Source of the DNA: Streptomyces bungoensis
GTDB taxonomy: Bacteria > Actinomycetota > Actinomycetes > Streptomycetales > Streptomycetaceae
DNA: 64,000 nt
Assembly: GCF_001514215.1 (NCBI RefSeq)
Contig: NZ_KQ948864.1
Location: forward strand, 29,558-93,557
Direction of reading: 5' to 3'
Position numbers and translations under genes: made by a program. Below the pieces are notes generated by a model that searched no databases, was not told the origin of the DNA, and saw only the letters and a program-made list of their open reading frames with translations. Below are positions 51,422 through 59,615 of this stretch, piece by piece (the stretch's first letter is position 1; every line of letters begins with the position of its first letter).

Positions 51422-51595
51422 CCCCGATCTTGAGGGGTCAGAGCCGGCGCTCCACCCCGCTGCAGCTGCTCCTGCCCCGGCTTTCGCTTGGCACACCTGG
51501 AGCCTCGGGGCCGAGTTCCGCCCGCTCGGCGCAGCTGGAGGGCCTCGCCGGCCGACTCGAGCCCCCTCGCACGGAACAGACCCTTTCAGCCAGTT

Positions 51596-51662
51596 GTTTT
51601 CCGCCTGGAAAGCAGCTGCATACCGATCACTCGTCTCGCAACTCGGTTTCCAATAGGAAATC
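51596..51662. promoter_or_regulatory. Two operator palindromes in the tomA-marR intergenic region
   Basis: GTTTTCCGCCTGGAAAGC (51596-51613) and GGTTTCCAATAGGAAATC (51645-51662) share TTTCC-N4-GGAAA arms. They are 49 bp apart, between the outer sites at 51374 and 51803. Confidence 0.65.
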
Positions 51663-51797
51663 ACTCGCTCCCGGGTGACGGTGAACCAGTACTCTCGGCA
51701 GCGAATCCGGAGGGCATACTTCCCCTGTCGGCGGAGAGGTGGGCCACGATGCGCGGTGGCTCCTCGGACGGAGGGGCTACCGCACGGGGATCACTGG

Positions 51798-51820
51798 TAT
51801 AAGATTTCTCTACAGAAATC
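51798..51820 (+). promoter_or_regulatory. marR promoter -10 and operator
   Basis: TATAAG (51798-51803) runs directly into GATTTCT-CTAC-AGAAATC (51803-51820), a perfect inverted repeat with a 4-base centre. The same arrangement occurs in front of tomM. It lies 90 bp before the MarR start and suggests autoregulation. Confidence 0.65.
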
Positions 51821-51910
51821 ATTCCATGTGGCGAAGTTCATATCGACGCAGCCGGTGCACCCCGGAGCATCCTGGTCGTTGATGATGGGCAACCAATCGG
51901 AGGGGCGCTG

Positions 51911-52396
51911 ATGACCCGAACCGACAGTCCAGGACGCGCGAGCGAGGCCCCGGCCGTGCCCGGCGAACTCGAGGACGCGCTGTCCCACCTGCAGTGCATC
52001 CTGGTCGCCCGTCGCACCCGCTCGAACCCGGAGGGCGTCACCTGGCAGCAGTACGACGTCCTGGAACTGCTGCGCATCCGCGGCCCCATGACGCCCTCGG
52101 TGCTCAGCTCCTCCCTCGGGGTGTCCCGGGCGACGACCTCCAAGGCTCTGCGGGTGCTGAAGGACCTGGGGCTCGTCGGGCAACAGACGCTCGGCGAGGA
52201 CCGGCGCGAACTGACCACCTCGCTCACGCCGACCGGCGAGTCCTTCCTGACCCGGGTCGCCGAGCAGCGACGCGAAAACGCCCGCATCGTCGGGTCCACC
52301 TTGAGCCCCGGCGAGCGGGCGATGTTCGTCGAGCTGTGCAACAAGGTCGCCGACGCCCTGGAACCGCACCTGGAACCGGCGGAGGCACGCCCCTGA
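51911..52396 (+). CDS. MarR-family transcriptional regulator, probable tom cluster regulator
   Basis: A 161-residue protein; the ATG follows CGGAGGGGCGCTG. The winged helix-turn-helix is VLELLRIRGPMTPSVLSSSL then GVSRATTSKALRVLKDLGLV, with the wing EDRRELTTSLTPTGESFL, and helices at both ends form the dimer interface. It is divergent from tomA with 650 bp between them holding at least four similar palindromes; one copy also precedes tomM. MarR proteins usually repress until a small aromatic ligand binds, so a pathway intermediate or tomaymycin itself is the obvious candidate inducer. This is inference; no ligand residues can be assigned. Confidence 0.85.
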   Translation: MTRTDSPGRASEAPAVPGELEDALSHLQCILVARRTRSNPEGVTWQQYDVLELLRIRGPMTPSVLSSSLGVSRATTSKALRVLKDLGLVGQQTLGEDRRELTTSLTPTGESFLTRVAEQRRENARIVGSTLSPGERAMFVELCNKVADALEPHLEPAEARP

Positions 52397-52960
52397 GCCG
52401 TCCAGTACGCACGGGCGCCGGTACCGGGCGACGGACTTCCGCGACCGCCGGCCTTCACCCGGCCCACGGTGCCTGGTCCGCGCCCGTTGCGTGACCCCCA
52501 CACCGACGACGAGGCGGACGACGGCGAGGCGGAGCAACGCAGGGGCCGCGCGAGGCCTGAACCTTCCGTCGGCACCGGGATGGTGGGCGTGGCCCTCCGC
52601 ACGGGCGGGGGAACTGGAGTCCGCCGCCGGATCTTGGCCGGCGCATCTGCTCCCGCTCGACCCGTCCGGAGGCCCGCGACGCCAGCCCACAGGAGTGGCC
52701 CGCTCGATGACCTTTCGGCCGTGACTGCCGTGCCGCCGCCTCGCTGAGGGTACGCGTGTCGAGGCGCCCGCCGGCACGCGCGCTTCGGACCGGGCCCCCG
52801 TACACCGCCGTGCAGGGGGCCCGGGAGCGCGCTGCCTCCCGTGTCCCTCGTGGTGGCGGCACTCGAACGGGCCTGTCGACCCGAACCCTTGCCATCCGTT
52901 CCCGGGAAGACCGCCGAGCGGATGCTCCTGCAGACCTCTTTTCCGAGCGGACTGCCCGCG
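52397..52960. other. Intergenic region without recognisable genes
   Basis: About 560 bp between the MarR gene and the stop of a convergent lipoprotein gene. Only Arg/Pro-rich shadow frames are present. It marks the right border of the tom cluster. Confidence 0.45.
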
Positions 52961-53443
52961 CTAGCGCGTGACCGTCACAGTGACGTCGTAGCGGCCTTGG
53001 CCGGGCGGGCATCGCATCGCCTCGCCGCACGCATCGCGTCGGGCGGTGACGTGAGCGGTGCCGGACCCGCGAGCGGTGAACCGGGCGGAGGAGATTCCGC
53101 AGCCCCGTCCGGGCGGGCACGTGCCGGTGGCTGTGGTTGCGCCGCCGGCGGGGGCGAGCACCCGCGGGTTCGAGCCGGTGGGGGTGGACCAGTAGGCGCT
53201 GTGCAGGCGCACCACGATCAGCGTGCCGACGGTCACCCGGACCGTTCTCCCGCGCTCTCGTTCGTCGAGGACGACCGACCGAGTGGTGGATCCGGATGGC
53301 CCGGCCGACGCGGAAGACGGCGACCCGGCGGAGCCGGACGAACAACCGCCGAGGGTGCCGGTCAGGGTCGCTGCGGCCAGCGCGGCGAACCCGGCATGCA
53401 GCACCCGCCGGGCGGGGCACGAGCGGACAGTTGACGGGAACAC
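52961..53443 (-). CDS. Predicted secreted lipoprotein, possibly chagasin-like
   Basis: A protein of 160 residues from the GTG at 53443, preceded by AGGAGGACCC. The signal peptide AGFAALAAATLTGTLGGCSSG carries the lipobox LGGC. A Ser/Gly-rich linker is followed by a beta-rich domain with VRVTVGTLIVVRLHSAYWST and TPTGSNPRVLAPAGG, a Cys pair region (CPPGRGCGISS) and CGEAMRCPPGQGRYDVTVTV. The layout resembles chagasin-type (I42) protease inhibitors, but this is tentative. It is co-directional with and 91 bp downstream of the secreted protein gene at 53535-55142. Confidence 0.6.
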   Translation of the reverse strand: MFPSTVRSCPARRVLHAGFAALAAATLTGTLGGCSSGSAGSPSSASAGPSGSTTRSVVLDERERGRTVRVTVGTLIVVRLHSAYWSTPTGSNPRVLAPAGGATTATGTCPPGRGCGISSARFTARGSGTAHVTARRDACGEAMRCPPGQGRYDVTVTVTR

Positions 53444-53534
53444 GGGTCCTCCTGCGGTGGATGCCGCCCGCGCGGGCGCCTCTACAGGGGTGGGGGCGAG
53501 CCGTCGGCTCGCCCCCACCGTACGGCGTGACAGG

Positions 53535-55142
53535 TCAGGACAGCGTCACGTCGTCGTAGTAGGTGTAGGTCGCGTCACCCGCGTAGTTGTCGTCCTTGTT
53601 GGTGAGGGTGAGCGTGTAGTTGTGGCCCGCGGTCACGGTGCCGGAGACCTGCTTCCAGCCCGCACCCTGGGTGCAGGTCTTGCCGAGCAGCGTCGTGGTG
53701 GTGCCGGCCGTGGTGTCCTGGAGTGTGGCCGTCGCCCAGTCGTAGCTCACCGTGTCCGGGCAGGTGACGTTGTACCAGAAGGAGACCTTGCTGGTGCCGG
53801 ACGGGGCGGTGAAGGACTGGGAGACCGAGGAGGTGTTCGTCGGGCCGGTGGAGCCCACCGTCGCGCCGTAGCTGCCGCTGTGCGCCGCCGAGGTGGTGGC
53901 GGAGGCGGTACCGCTGGTGGTCCAGCCGGACAGGCTGCCGGTCTCGAAGGTGCCGTTGGTGAGGGTGCCGCCACCGCTGCTGCCGCCGCCGACGATCGCG
54001 TGCGAGATGGCGCAGTTGTTGGTGTCGTTGGACCAGCTGGCCTGTTCGGCGAAGGTGCCGGTGCCCATCGTGACGTTGGCCGCCCCGCCCGTGCTGCCGG
54101 GCGCGATCCAGGCACACTCGTCGGAGTTCTCCTGGCCGTTGTACGAGCTGCCGGTTTGGTTGGTCCAGCCGCCCGCCGGGTTCTGGTCGGACATCATCTC
54201 CTGCCACTCGTGGCCGAGTGTCATGGTCCAGCCGTCCAGCGTGCCGGGCGAGTTGACGAACCCGACACCGCAGCCGGAACCGGAGTCCATGTTGTACGGC
54301 TGGTTGCTGAACGCGATGTCCCCGTAGGAGGAGGACACGGGGCCGCCGGAGAGTGTGCTGTCGCCGTTGTAGTCGTGCCAGGCGCAGTACTGACCCTGGT
54401 AGTTGTCAGGGTTGGTGTTGTGCGGCGAGAGGATGACGTAGTAGGCGTCCCGGTTGGACGCGGCGGTGGTGTTGCCGAAGTGCCCGGCAGCCTTGACGGC
54501 TTCGGCGCCGAGCTGGTGCCCGGTCGCGGCGCTCGGCGAGGCCGCCGAGTTGTCGTACCACACGCCGGACAGCACGCCGCCGCTCTGGTACGGGATGAAG
54601 TTCGCGTTGGACGGGCAACTGGTGGCGCCCGCCGACACGTTCGGCCCGTCACACCACTGGGTGAGATCTGCGGACCACCGCTCGTTCCCGGTGCCTATGT
54701 CCTTGAACATCTCCTGGGCGACGGGGGCCGCGCCGTCCGGGTCGCCGGAGAACGTGGCGTCGCCGCTGGCGTTGGTGCTCTGCGTGCCCCACTGCGAGCC
54801 GTAGAAGACCAGGTAGACCTTGGAGTGACCGCTCTGGACGCCGATACCGTCGACGCCGCCACCGTAGGAGAGCGTCTCCGGGCCCGTCGCCGTGGCAGCG
54901 GCCGGGTGGTTGGCCGCCCAGGACTTCATCTTGGCGTTCCGCTGGATGGTCGGCAGGACGCCGTGCCGGTAGGGGTGCTGGTAGGCCGGGCTGTAGGGGT
55001 TCGGTCTCGCCGAGTGGGCCGCGGGCTGGGGGGCGGCTGCCGCCTGAGGGATGGAGGCGACTACCGCACCGGTGACGAGTGACAGCGACGCGAGACCGGT
55101 CAGGGTTGCTCGGACTGCGCCGCGGGTGTGGGGATGACCCAT
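53535..55142 (-). CDS. Secreted protein, exordium/metallopeptidase-like, with C-terminal carbohydrate-binding-type domain
   Basis: A protein of 535 residues from the ATG at 55142. The signal peptide (TGLASLSLVTGAVVASIPQA, cleavage near AAA) is followed by a body with KVYLVFYGSQWGTQS, AYYVILSPHNTNPDNYQGQY, the acidic His-Glu segment LGHEWQEMMSDQNPAGGWTN and ENSDECAWIAPG. It resembles the secreted exordium-like (PHI-1) proteins and, through HEWQE, putative metallopeptidases. From about residue 395 a jelly-roll domain follows a Gly/Ser linker (TLTNGTFETGSLSGWTTSGT ... YTYYDDVTL), typical of carbohydrate or P/Homo-B-like modules. Activity is unproven. Confidence 0.65.
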   Translation of the reverse strand: MGHPHTRGAVRATLTGLASLSLVTGAVVASIPQAAAAPQPAAHSARPNPYSPAYQHPYRHGVLPTIQRNAKMKSWAANHPAAATATGPETLSYGGGVDGIGVQSGHSKVYLVFYGSQWGTQSTNASGDATFSGDPDGAAPVAQEMFKDIGTGNERWSADLTQWCDGPNVSAGATSCPSNANFIPYQSGGVLSGVWYDNSAASPSAATGHQLGAEAVKAAGHFGNTTAASNRDAYYVILSPHNTNPDNYQGQYCAWHDYNGDSTLSGGPVSSSYGDIAFSNQPYNMDSGSGCGVGFVNSPGTLDGWTMTLGHEWQEMMSDQNPAGGWTNQTGSSYNGQENSDECAWIAPGSTGGAANVTMGTGTFAEQASWSNDTNNCAISHAIVGGGSSGGGTLTNGTFETGSLSGWTTSGTASATTSAAHSGSYGATVGSTGPTNTSSVSQSFTAPSGTSKVSFWYNVTCPDTVSYDWATATLQDTTAGTTTTLLGKTCTQGAGWKQVSGTVTAGHNYTLTLTNKDDNYAGDATYTYYDDVTLS

Positions 55143-56533
55143 GGGTGATGGGAACCTTTCTTCGCACGAGCCTCCGCCGTCGGTGCGGCGGAGGTGAGCT
55201 GCATGGGGTGTCGACAAGGCGCATCACCTGTTGGGCCCGCTCCGGCCGTCGGTTGACGCCCGTTACGTACCGGAACAGGAGCAGAGCTCCGCGCGGCACC
55301 GGGCGACTGCGCGGGCAGGAGCCCGGCAGCTGGGGAACTCACGCACGGCGTTGCGATCCGCGAAGAGACTCACGTCCTGGACCGGACAATAGAAAGACAG
55401 CGAGAAGGGGCTCGCACTGCCACATCTTGCCGGCCGAATTGGTGATGACCTGTCAGACGCGGAGAAGCAAAGCAGAATTGACGGGTTCAGGTCAACGCAG
55501 GAGCAGAGCTTTTACACAGGAAAGCGAGAGCCCGCCGACCCGAAGCGGCGGTCGCGGCGTCGCGCAGGCGCTACAGCAGCTGGCTGTCCGTCAGATCATC
55601 GCAGGTCATGCCCGGTTGAGCGCCTGCCGGACGACGGGGCGGGGGCACTCCGTGCGCCTCCCCGCATCCGTTCCCTGCACAACATGCCGTCAGCACCGAC
55701 CAAGTTCGAGAAAACGCTCACCCAAAAAGCGGCAATCAAAGCTCAATTGTTTGCCGTGGTCGCCATTCGGATTCCCCCTGACGAGCCAACGCCGGGTCCC
55801 CGGGCCCGGGCAATACCAGCGAACCCCCGGCATCGTGCCGCCCTCACCGACCCAGCAGGCCTACGACCGGGCGGCGATGAACAGTCGTCGCAGCGGCCGA
55901 CTCCCTGACACGCCAGCGCCCACAGCGGCATACATCACCCGCCGAGCACAGCACACGGCCCGGACACCGACGCACACCAGACCACCGACGACCACACACC
56001 ACACGGACCACTGCGAACGGCGAACGGCCGCAAGCGCACCGAGCAGCCCGCAGCGCGGTCAAGACAACGACCCTTCCTCACGACGAGAGGAAGTACACGA
56101 GGCAGCAGGACCGCCAGCGGACGACACGACACCACCAGCGACACCAAGACGGGCGCTGGGTTGGAGTTCGACGTCGACGTCGCCGTCGGTCAGGACCTCG
56201 TCTGTCAACTCTTCCATTTGCATCAGGGAGTGCCGTTTGGGTGCCCGAGGCAAGCCCGGGAAGCGGACGTGGTTCTGCTGATCCAGCCGCTGCGCCCAGT
56301 GCGAGCCGAACACCTCGTGGGTCCACGCAGGAGAGGTCGCGGGCCAGCGGATGTCCCTCTTGGGCTTCGTCGTTCGGGTCGGCGAAGACTCCCTGGGTGC
56401 ACACGACACACGTTCTCGGCTGCCTGCCCTTTCTCCCGTAGCCTCGGGGTGTGCCGAGGCCACGGGAGCTGGGTACCGGTGCCGGCAGGGCCGGTCACCA
56501 TCGGACGGGATGCCGGCCGAGGTGGGCAGTTGG
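55143..56533. other. Long region (1.4 kb) with no recognisable gene
   Basis: Nothing with convincing family resemblance. On the minus strand near 56390-56150 one frame reads like protein for about 70 residues (IRWPATSPAWTHEVFGSHWA, RLDQQNHVRFPGLPRAPKRH, MQMEELTDEVLTD) but has no supported start or homology that I know; it may be a gene remnant. The stretch 55380-55760 is less GC-rich than its surroundings. Confidence 0.35.
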
Positions 56534-57754
56534 TCAGCGTTTGCTGAAGATGGGGGTCCAGCGGCCCGGGTAGTCGGCGCTGGCCTTGCGGAAGCCGCTC
56601 AGGGGGACGACCTTGTTGGTACCGACGGTGACCAGCAGCAACTGGTTGTGGAACTCCCCCTTGCCGTCGCACTTCTTGGGGTCGCAGCCCCAGGCGATGA
56701 GGCGCTTGTTGTCGGCCCAGGCGAGTAGTTGTTGCACCGGGACTGTGGTGATCTGCCGGTGCGTGTGGGGGTCGAGGATCGCGGCGGCGATCGTTGCCCC
56801 GTAGCCCGCGAACTCACCCGCGAGGAGCTTGCCGTCGGGCGAGAGACCTGCTTTGGCGGAAGCGCGGCCCTTTTCGTCGGCCGGCCAGTCAGCACGGTCG
56901 CCGTCCAGACTGTAGTAGTCGCGGAAAGGCTTCATCGGGGTCTCGGCGTAGACGAGCGTGCCGTCATGACTGAAGGCGAAATCCGCGCGCGCATTGCCGA
57001 ACCACCCCGTCTCGTCCGTCGGGTGCGGCGCCTTGTGCCAGTCCGATTTGCCCGAGTCGACGTCCACGACGGTGAATCCCGTGCGGCTCGGCACCGGGCC
57101 GGGGACTTCCTTGCCGTCGATGTCCTGTTTATGGTCGGCGAACATGCGGTCTGGGTTCTTGGCGTAGGTGGTCGCGACGAGTTTGGTGCCGTCGGGTGAG
57201 AAGGCGACGCTGGCGACGCCCCGGTCCGTCTTGATCCAGCGGTCCACGCGCCCGGTGATCAGGTCGAGCAGCCCGATGCGCCTGGCCGGCAGTTCGCCCT
57301 CGAGTACGGCGGCGGTGCGGGAACCGGGGGCGACGTCCAGGAAAGCCCAACGGGTCTTCTTGTAGACGCCCGTCTTCTGGTCGAGCAGCCCGTAGGTGCG
57401 GGTGAGAACGTCGTCACCGTTGGGCTGCTCGACGGCCTTCGTGACGTAGAAGGCGGAGAGCACCGTGTCCCCGGCCGCGATGAGGGTCCTGGGCGGCGAC
57501 TGGTCGGGGTGACCGATGACGTCGTTGTGGTTCAGCTCGCTCGCGGGCCGTACATCGTCCCGTCCTGTGCTGAGGCGGGGTCCGGCCACCGCGACGGCGA
57601 CCGCGGTGACGGTGGCCGCTGCGACGGACACGAGCCTGCGGGTACGGCGGCGGCGCCGCACGGCCAGGACACGGTCGGCGAAGTGCGGGGGTGCGGGCAT
57701 GGTGTCCGCGGCTTGCTCGCGGAAGGCGTCGGAGATCAGTTCCTCGACGTTCAC
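56534..57754 (-). CDS. Membrane-anchored beta-propeller protein encoded with the sigma factor
   Basis: A protein of 406 residues from the GTG at 57754, overlapping the sigma-factor stop in a GTGA. The N-terminus is an anti-sigma-like cytoplasmic helix region (VEELISDAFREQAADTMPAP, HFADRVLAVRRRRR), then one membrane helix (LVSVAAATVTAVAVAVAG). The extracellular part has TolB/WD40-like blades (VASVAFSPDGTKLVATTYAK; ADFAFSHDGTLVYAETPMKP; KAGLSPDGKLLAGEFAG). Such genes commonly follow SigE-family sigma factors in Streptomyces, and the protein may sense an external signal and restrain the sigma factor. A Cys pair (GCDPKKCDG) lies near the C-terminus. Confidence 0.75.
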   Translation of the reverse strand: MNVEELISDAFREQAADTMPAPPHFADRVLAVRRRRRTRRLVSVAAATVTAVAVAVAGPRLSTGRDDVRPASELNHNDVIGHPDQSPPRTLIAAGDTVLSAFYVTKAVEQPNGDDVLTRTYGLLDQKTGVYKKTRWAFLDVAPGSRTAAVLEGELPARRIGLLDLITGRVDRWIKTDRGVASVAFSPDGTKLVATTYAKNPDRMFADHKQDIDGKEVPGPVPSRTGFTVVDVDSGKSDWHKAPHPTDETGWFGNARADFAFSHDGTLVYAETPMKPFRDYYSLDGDRADWPADEKGRASAKAGLSPDGKLLAGEFAGYGATIAAAILDPHTHRQITTVPVQQLLAWADNKRLIAWGCDPKKCDGKGEFHNQLLLVTVGTNKVVPLSGFRKASADYPGRWTPIFSKR

Positions 57755-58308
57755 GGACGCACCTCCACGGGTGACTTGTGCTGGGACGGCTGCTGCTCGA
57801 CCGTGGCCGGGCCCAGCGCCGCGAGTTCGGGCGCTAGCGCGCGCAGGCGAGCCAGCGAGCGGTGCGTCGTCGACCGTACGGTTCCCACGGAGCACCCCAG
57901 GATTCGGGCCACGTCGGCCTCCGGGAGGTCCTCGAAGTAGCGCAGGACGAGAACGGTGCGCTGCCGGGCGGTCAGCCTCGCCAGCGCACCGCGCATCACC
58001 AGGCGCAGTTCGGCGGCGGACGCCGCGTCCGCTGGGGTGCTCACCTCCGGCGTCGTGGCGACGCTCAGTTCACGGCGCGGCCACTTCAGCCGCCAGCGGC
58101 TGATGTGCTGCCGGTAGAGGACCTGGCGTACGTACGCCTCCGGTTCCTCGATGCGGTTCCAGCGGCCGGCCACCTTGATCAGCGCGTTCTGCAGCAAGTC
58201 CTCGGCGCCATGGCGGTCCCCGCCACTGAGGAGGACGGCCGTCTTCAACAGTGCCGACGACCTGTTCGCCACGAAATCCCTGAAAGTCTCATCTGCTTGC
58301 GCATCCAT
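57751..58308 (-). CDS. ECF RNA polymerase sigma factor, SigE-like (actinobacterial SACE_1710-type) family
   Basis: A protein of 185 residues from the ATG at 58308. Region 2 is FVANRSSALLKTAVLLSGGD, HGAEDLLQNALIKVAGRWNR and EPEAYVRQVLYRQHISRWRL. Region 4 is LTARQRTVLVLRYFEDLPEA, DVARILGCSVGTVRSTTHRS and LARLRALAPEL. It is translationally coupled to the downstream beta-propeller gene. It probably directs a small extracytoplasmic-response regulon; the target promoters are unknown. Confidence 0.88.
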   Translation of the reverse strand: MDAQADETFRDFVANRSSALLKTAVLLSGGDRHGAEDLLQNALIKVAGRWNRIEEPEAYVRQVLYRQHISRWRLKWPRRELSVATTPEVSTPADAASAAELRLVMRGALARLTARQRTVLVLRYFEDLPEADVARILGCSVGTVRSTTHRSLARLRALAPELAALGPATVEQQPSQHKSPVEVRP

Positions 58309-58514
58309 CGTCACCTGCTCTTCCCCGGCGGCCTCCGTGGCCCACCCCTGTGTCCCAGATGACGCGCGCTGCCGATCCTCACTATGCCTCTCGACATGAT
58401 CAAGGCCGAAAAATCTTCCCGGCCCCCGTAACAACCGCGTGCAGGACGGCTCCCCCGGCCGCACGCGAAGCGTGCGCGATCGACCTCAGCCGAGGATGGT
58501 CGGTGGTGAGGGCG

Positions 58515-59507
58515 CTAGCAGGTGTCGGTCTCCCGGTGGTGCTGCTCGCTGACATGCGGGATGGAGTCGGCTCTCGCACGGAAGGTGCGGCGGTAGGTGT
58601 CCGGTGGTACGCCGACTGTGCGGTTGAAGTGCCGGCGCAGGGTCGTGGCGGTGCCCATGCCGGTGGCAGCCGCGATGGTGTCGATGCCCTCACCGGTGGT
58701 CTCCAGCAGTTCCTGGGCGTGGCGGATCCGCTGGGTCAGTAGCCACTGCAGTGGGGTGGTGCCGGTCGCGGCCTTGAAGTGGCGGCCCAGGTTGCGTGAG
58801 CTCATCCGTGCCTGGCGTGCGAGGTCCTCCACGGTCAGCGGCTGGTCGAGTCGTCGCAGGACCCAGGGGAACAGGTCGGCGAGGGGGTGGTGGTCCGGGG
58901 CGGGTACGGGGGTGGTGACGTACTGGGCCTGGCCGCCGTCGCGATGGGGCGGTACGACCAGGCGGCGGGCGACCGCGTTGGCAACGGAAGAGCCGTGGTC
59001 GAGGCGGACGAGGTGGAGGCACAGGTCCATGGCGGCGGCTTTGCCTGCGGAGGTGAGCACGCTGCCGTTGTCCACGTAGAGGACGCCAGGGTCCACGATC
59101 ACCTGCGGATGGCGGGCGGCCAGGTCCTCGGTGTGTGCCCAGTGCGTGGTCGCGCGCAGGCCGTCCAGCAGGCCGGCGGCGGCCAGCACGAAGGCGCCCG
59201 TGCACAGCGAGGCCACGCGTGCGCCTGCCTGGTGTGCCGCGCGTACGGCGTCGACCAGCTCGGTGGGTGGGGGCTGGTCGACGTCGGCCCAGCCGGGGAC
59301 GATCACGGTGTCCACGCGACGCAGATGGTCGAGGCCGCGGTCGGGCTCCAGCCGGAACCGGCCCACCCGCACGGCGCTCGGCCCGCACACCGTGACGTCG
59401 TACCACGGGCCCGGTGTGCCGGCCGGCGCGGAGCCGAAGACCTCGTAGGCCAGGGACAGTTCGAAGTGCAGCATGCCGTCGGTGACAGCGAGCGCCACAG
59501 TAGTCAT
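58515..59507 (-). CDS. AraC-family regulator with DJ-1/PfpI-like N-terminal domain
   Basis: A protein of 330 residues from the ATG at 59507; an in-frame ATG seven codons upstream at 59528 is possible. The N-terminal GATase1-like domain has VDTVIVPGWADVDQPPPTEL and the nucleophile-elbow Cys in ARVASLCTGAFVLAAAGLL. The C-terminal double AraC HTH has TVEDLARQARMSSRNLGRHF and RIRHAQELLETTGEGIDTIA, then AAATGMGTATTLRRHFNRTV. It is transcribed divergently from the gene at 59616, about 108 bp away, its likely target. Confidence 0.87.
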   Translation of the reverse strand: MTTVALAVTDGMLHFELSLAYEVFGSAPAGTPGPWYDVTVCGPSAVRVGRFRLEPDRGLDHLRRVDTVIVPGWADVDQPPPTELVDAVRAAHQAGARVASLCTGAFVLAAAGLLDGLRATTHWAHTEDLAARHPQVIVDPGVLYVDNGSVLTSAGKAAAMDLCLHLVRLDHGSSVANAVARRLVVPPHRDGGQAQYVTTPVPAPDHHPLADLFPWVLRRLDQPLTVEDLARQARMSSRNLGRHFKAATGTTPLQWLLTQRIRHAQELLETTGEGIDTIAAATGMGTATTLRRHFNRTVGVPPDTYRRTFRARADSIPHVSEQHHRETDTC

Positions 59508-59615
59508 GTCCGAAAGTGTATGGGCCATGTCGTTCCAGACACTCGTGTGAGGGCGCCTGGTGCCGAAGGATGATCGCAACGCAATGAGCGAGTCGTTCGA
59601 GCGGAGGAAACATTC

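Noticed and set aside
52455..53420. Leftward 321-codon open frame over the lipoprotein region
   Set aside because: Arg/Pro-rich shadow of the lipoprotein gene read in another frame; no start signal or domain.
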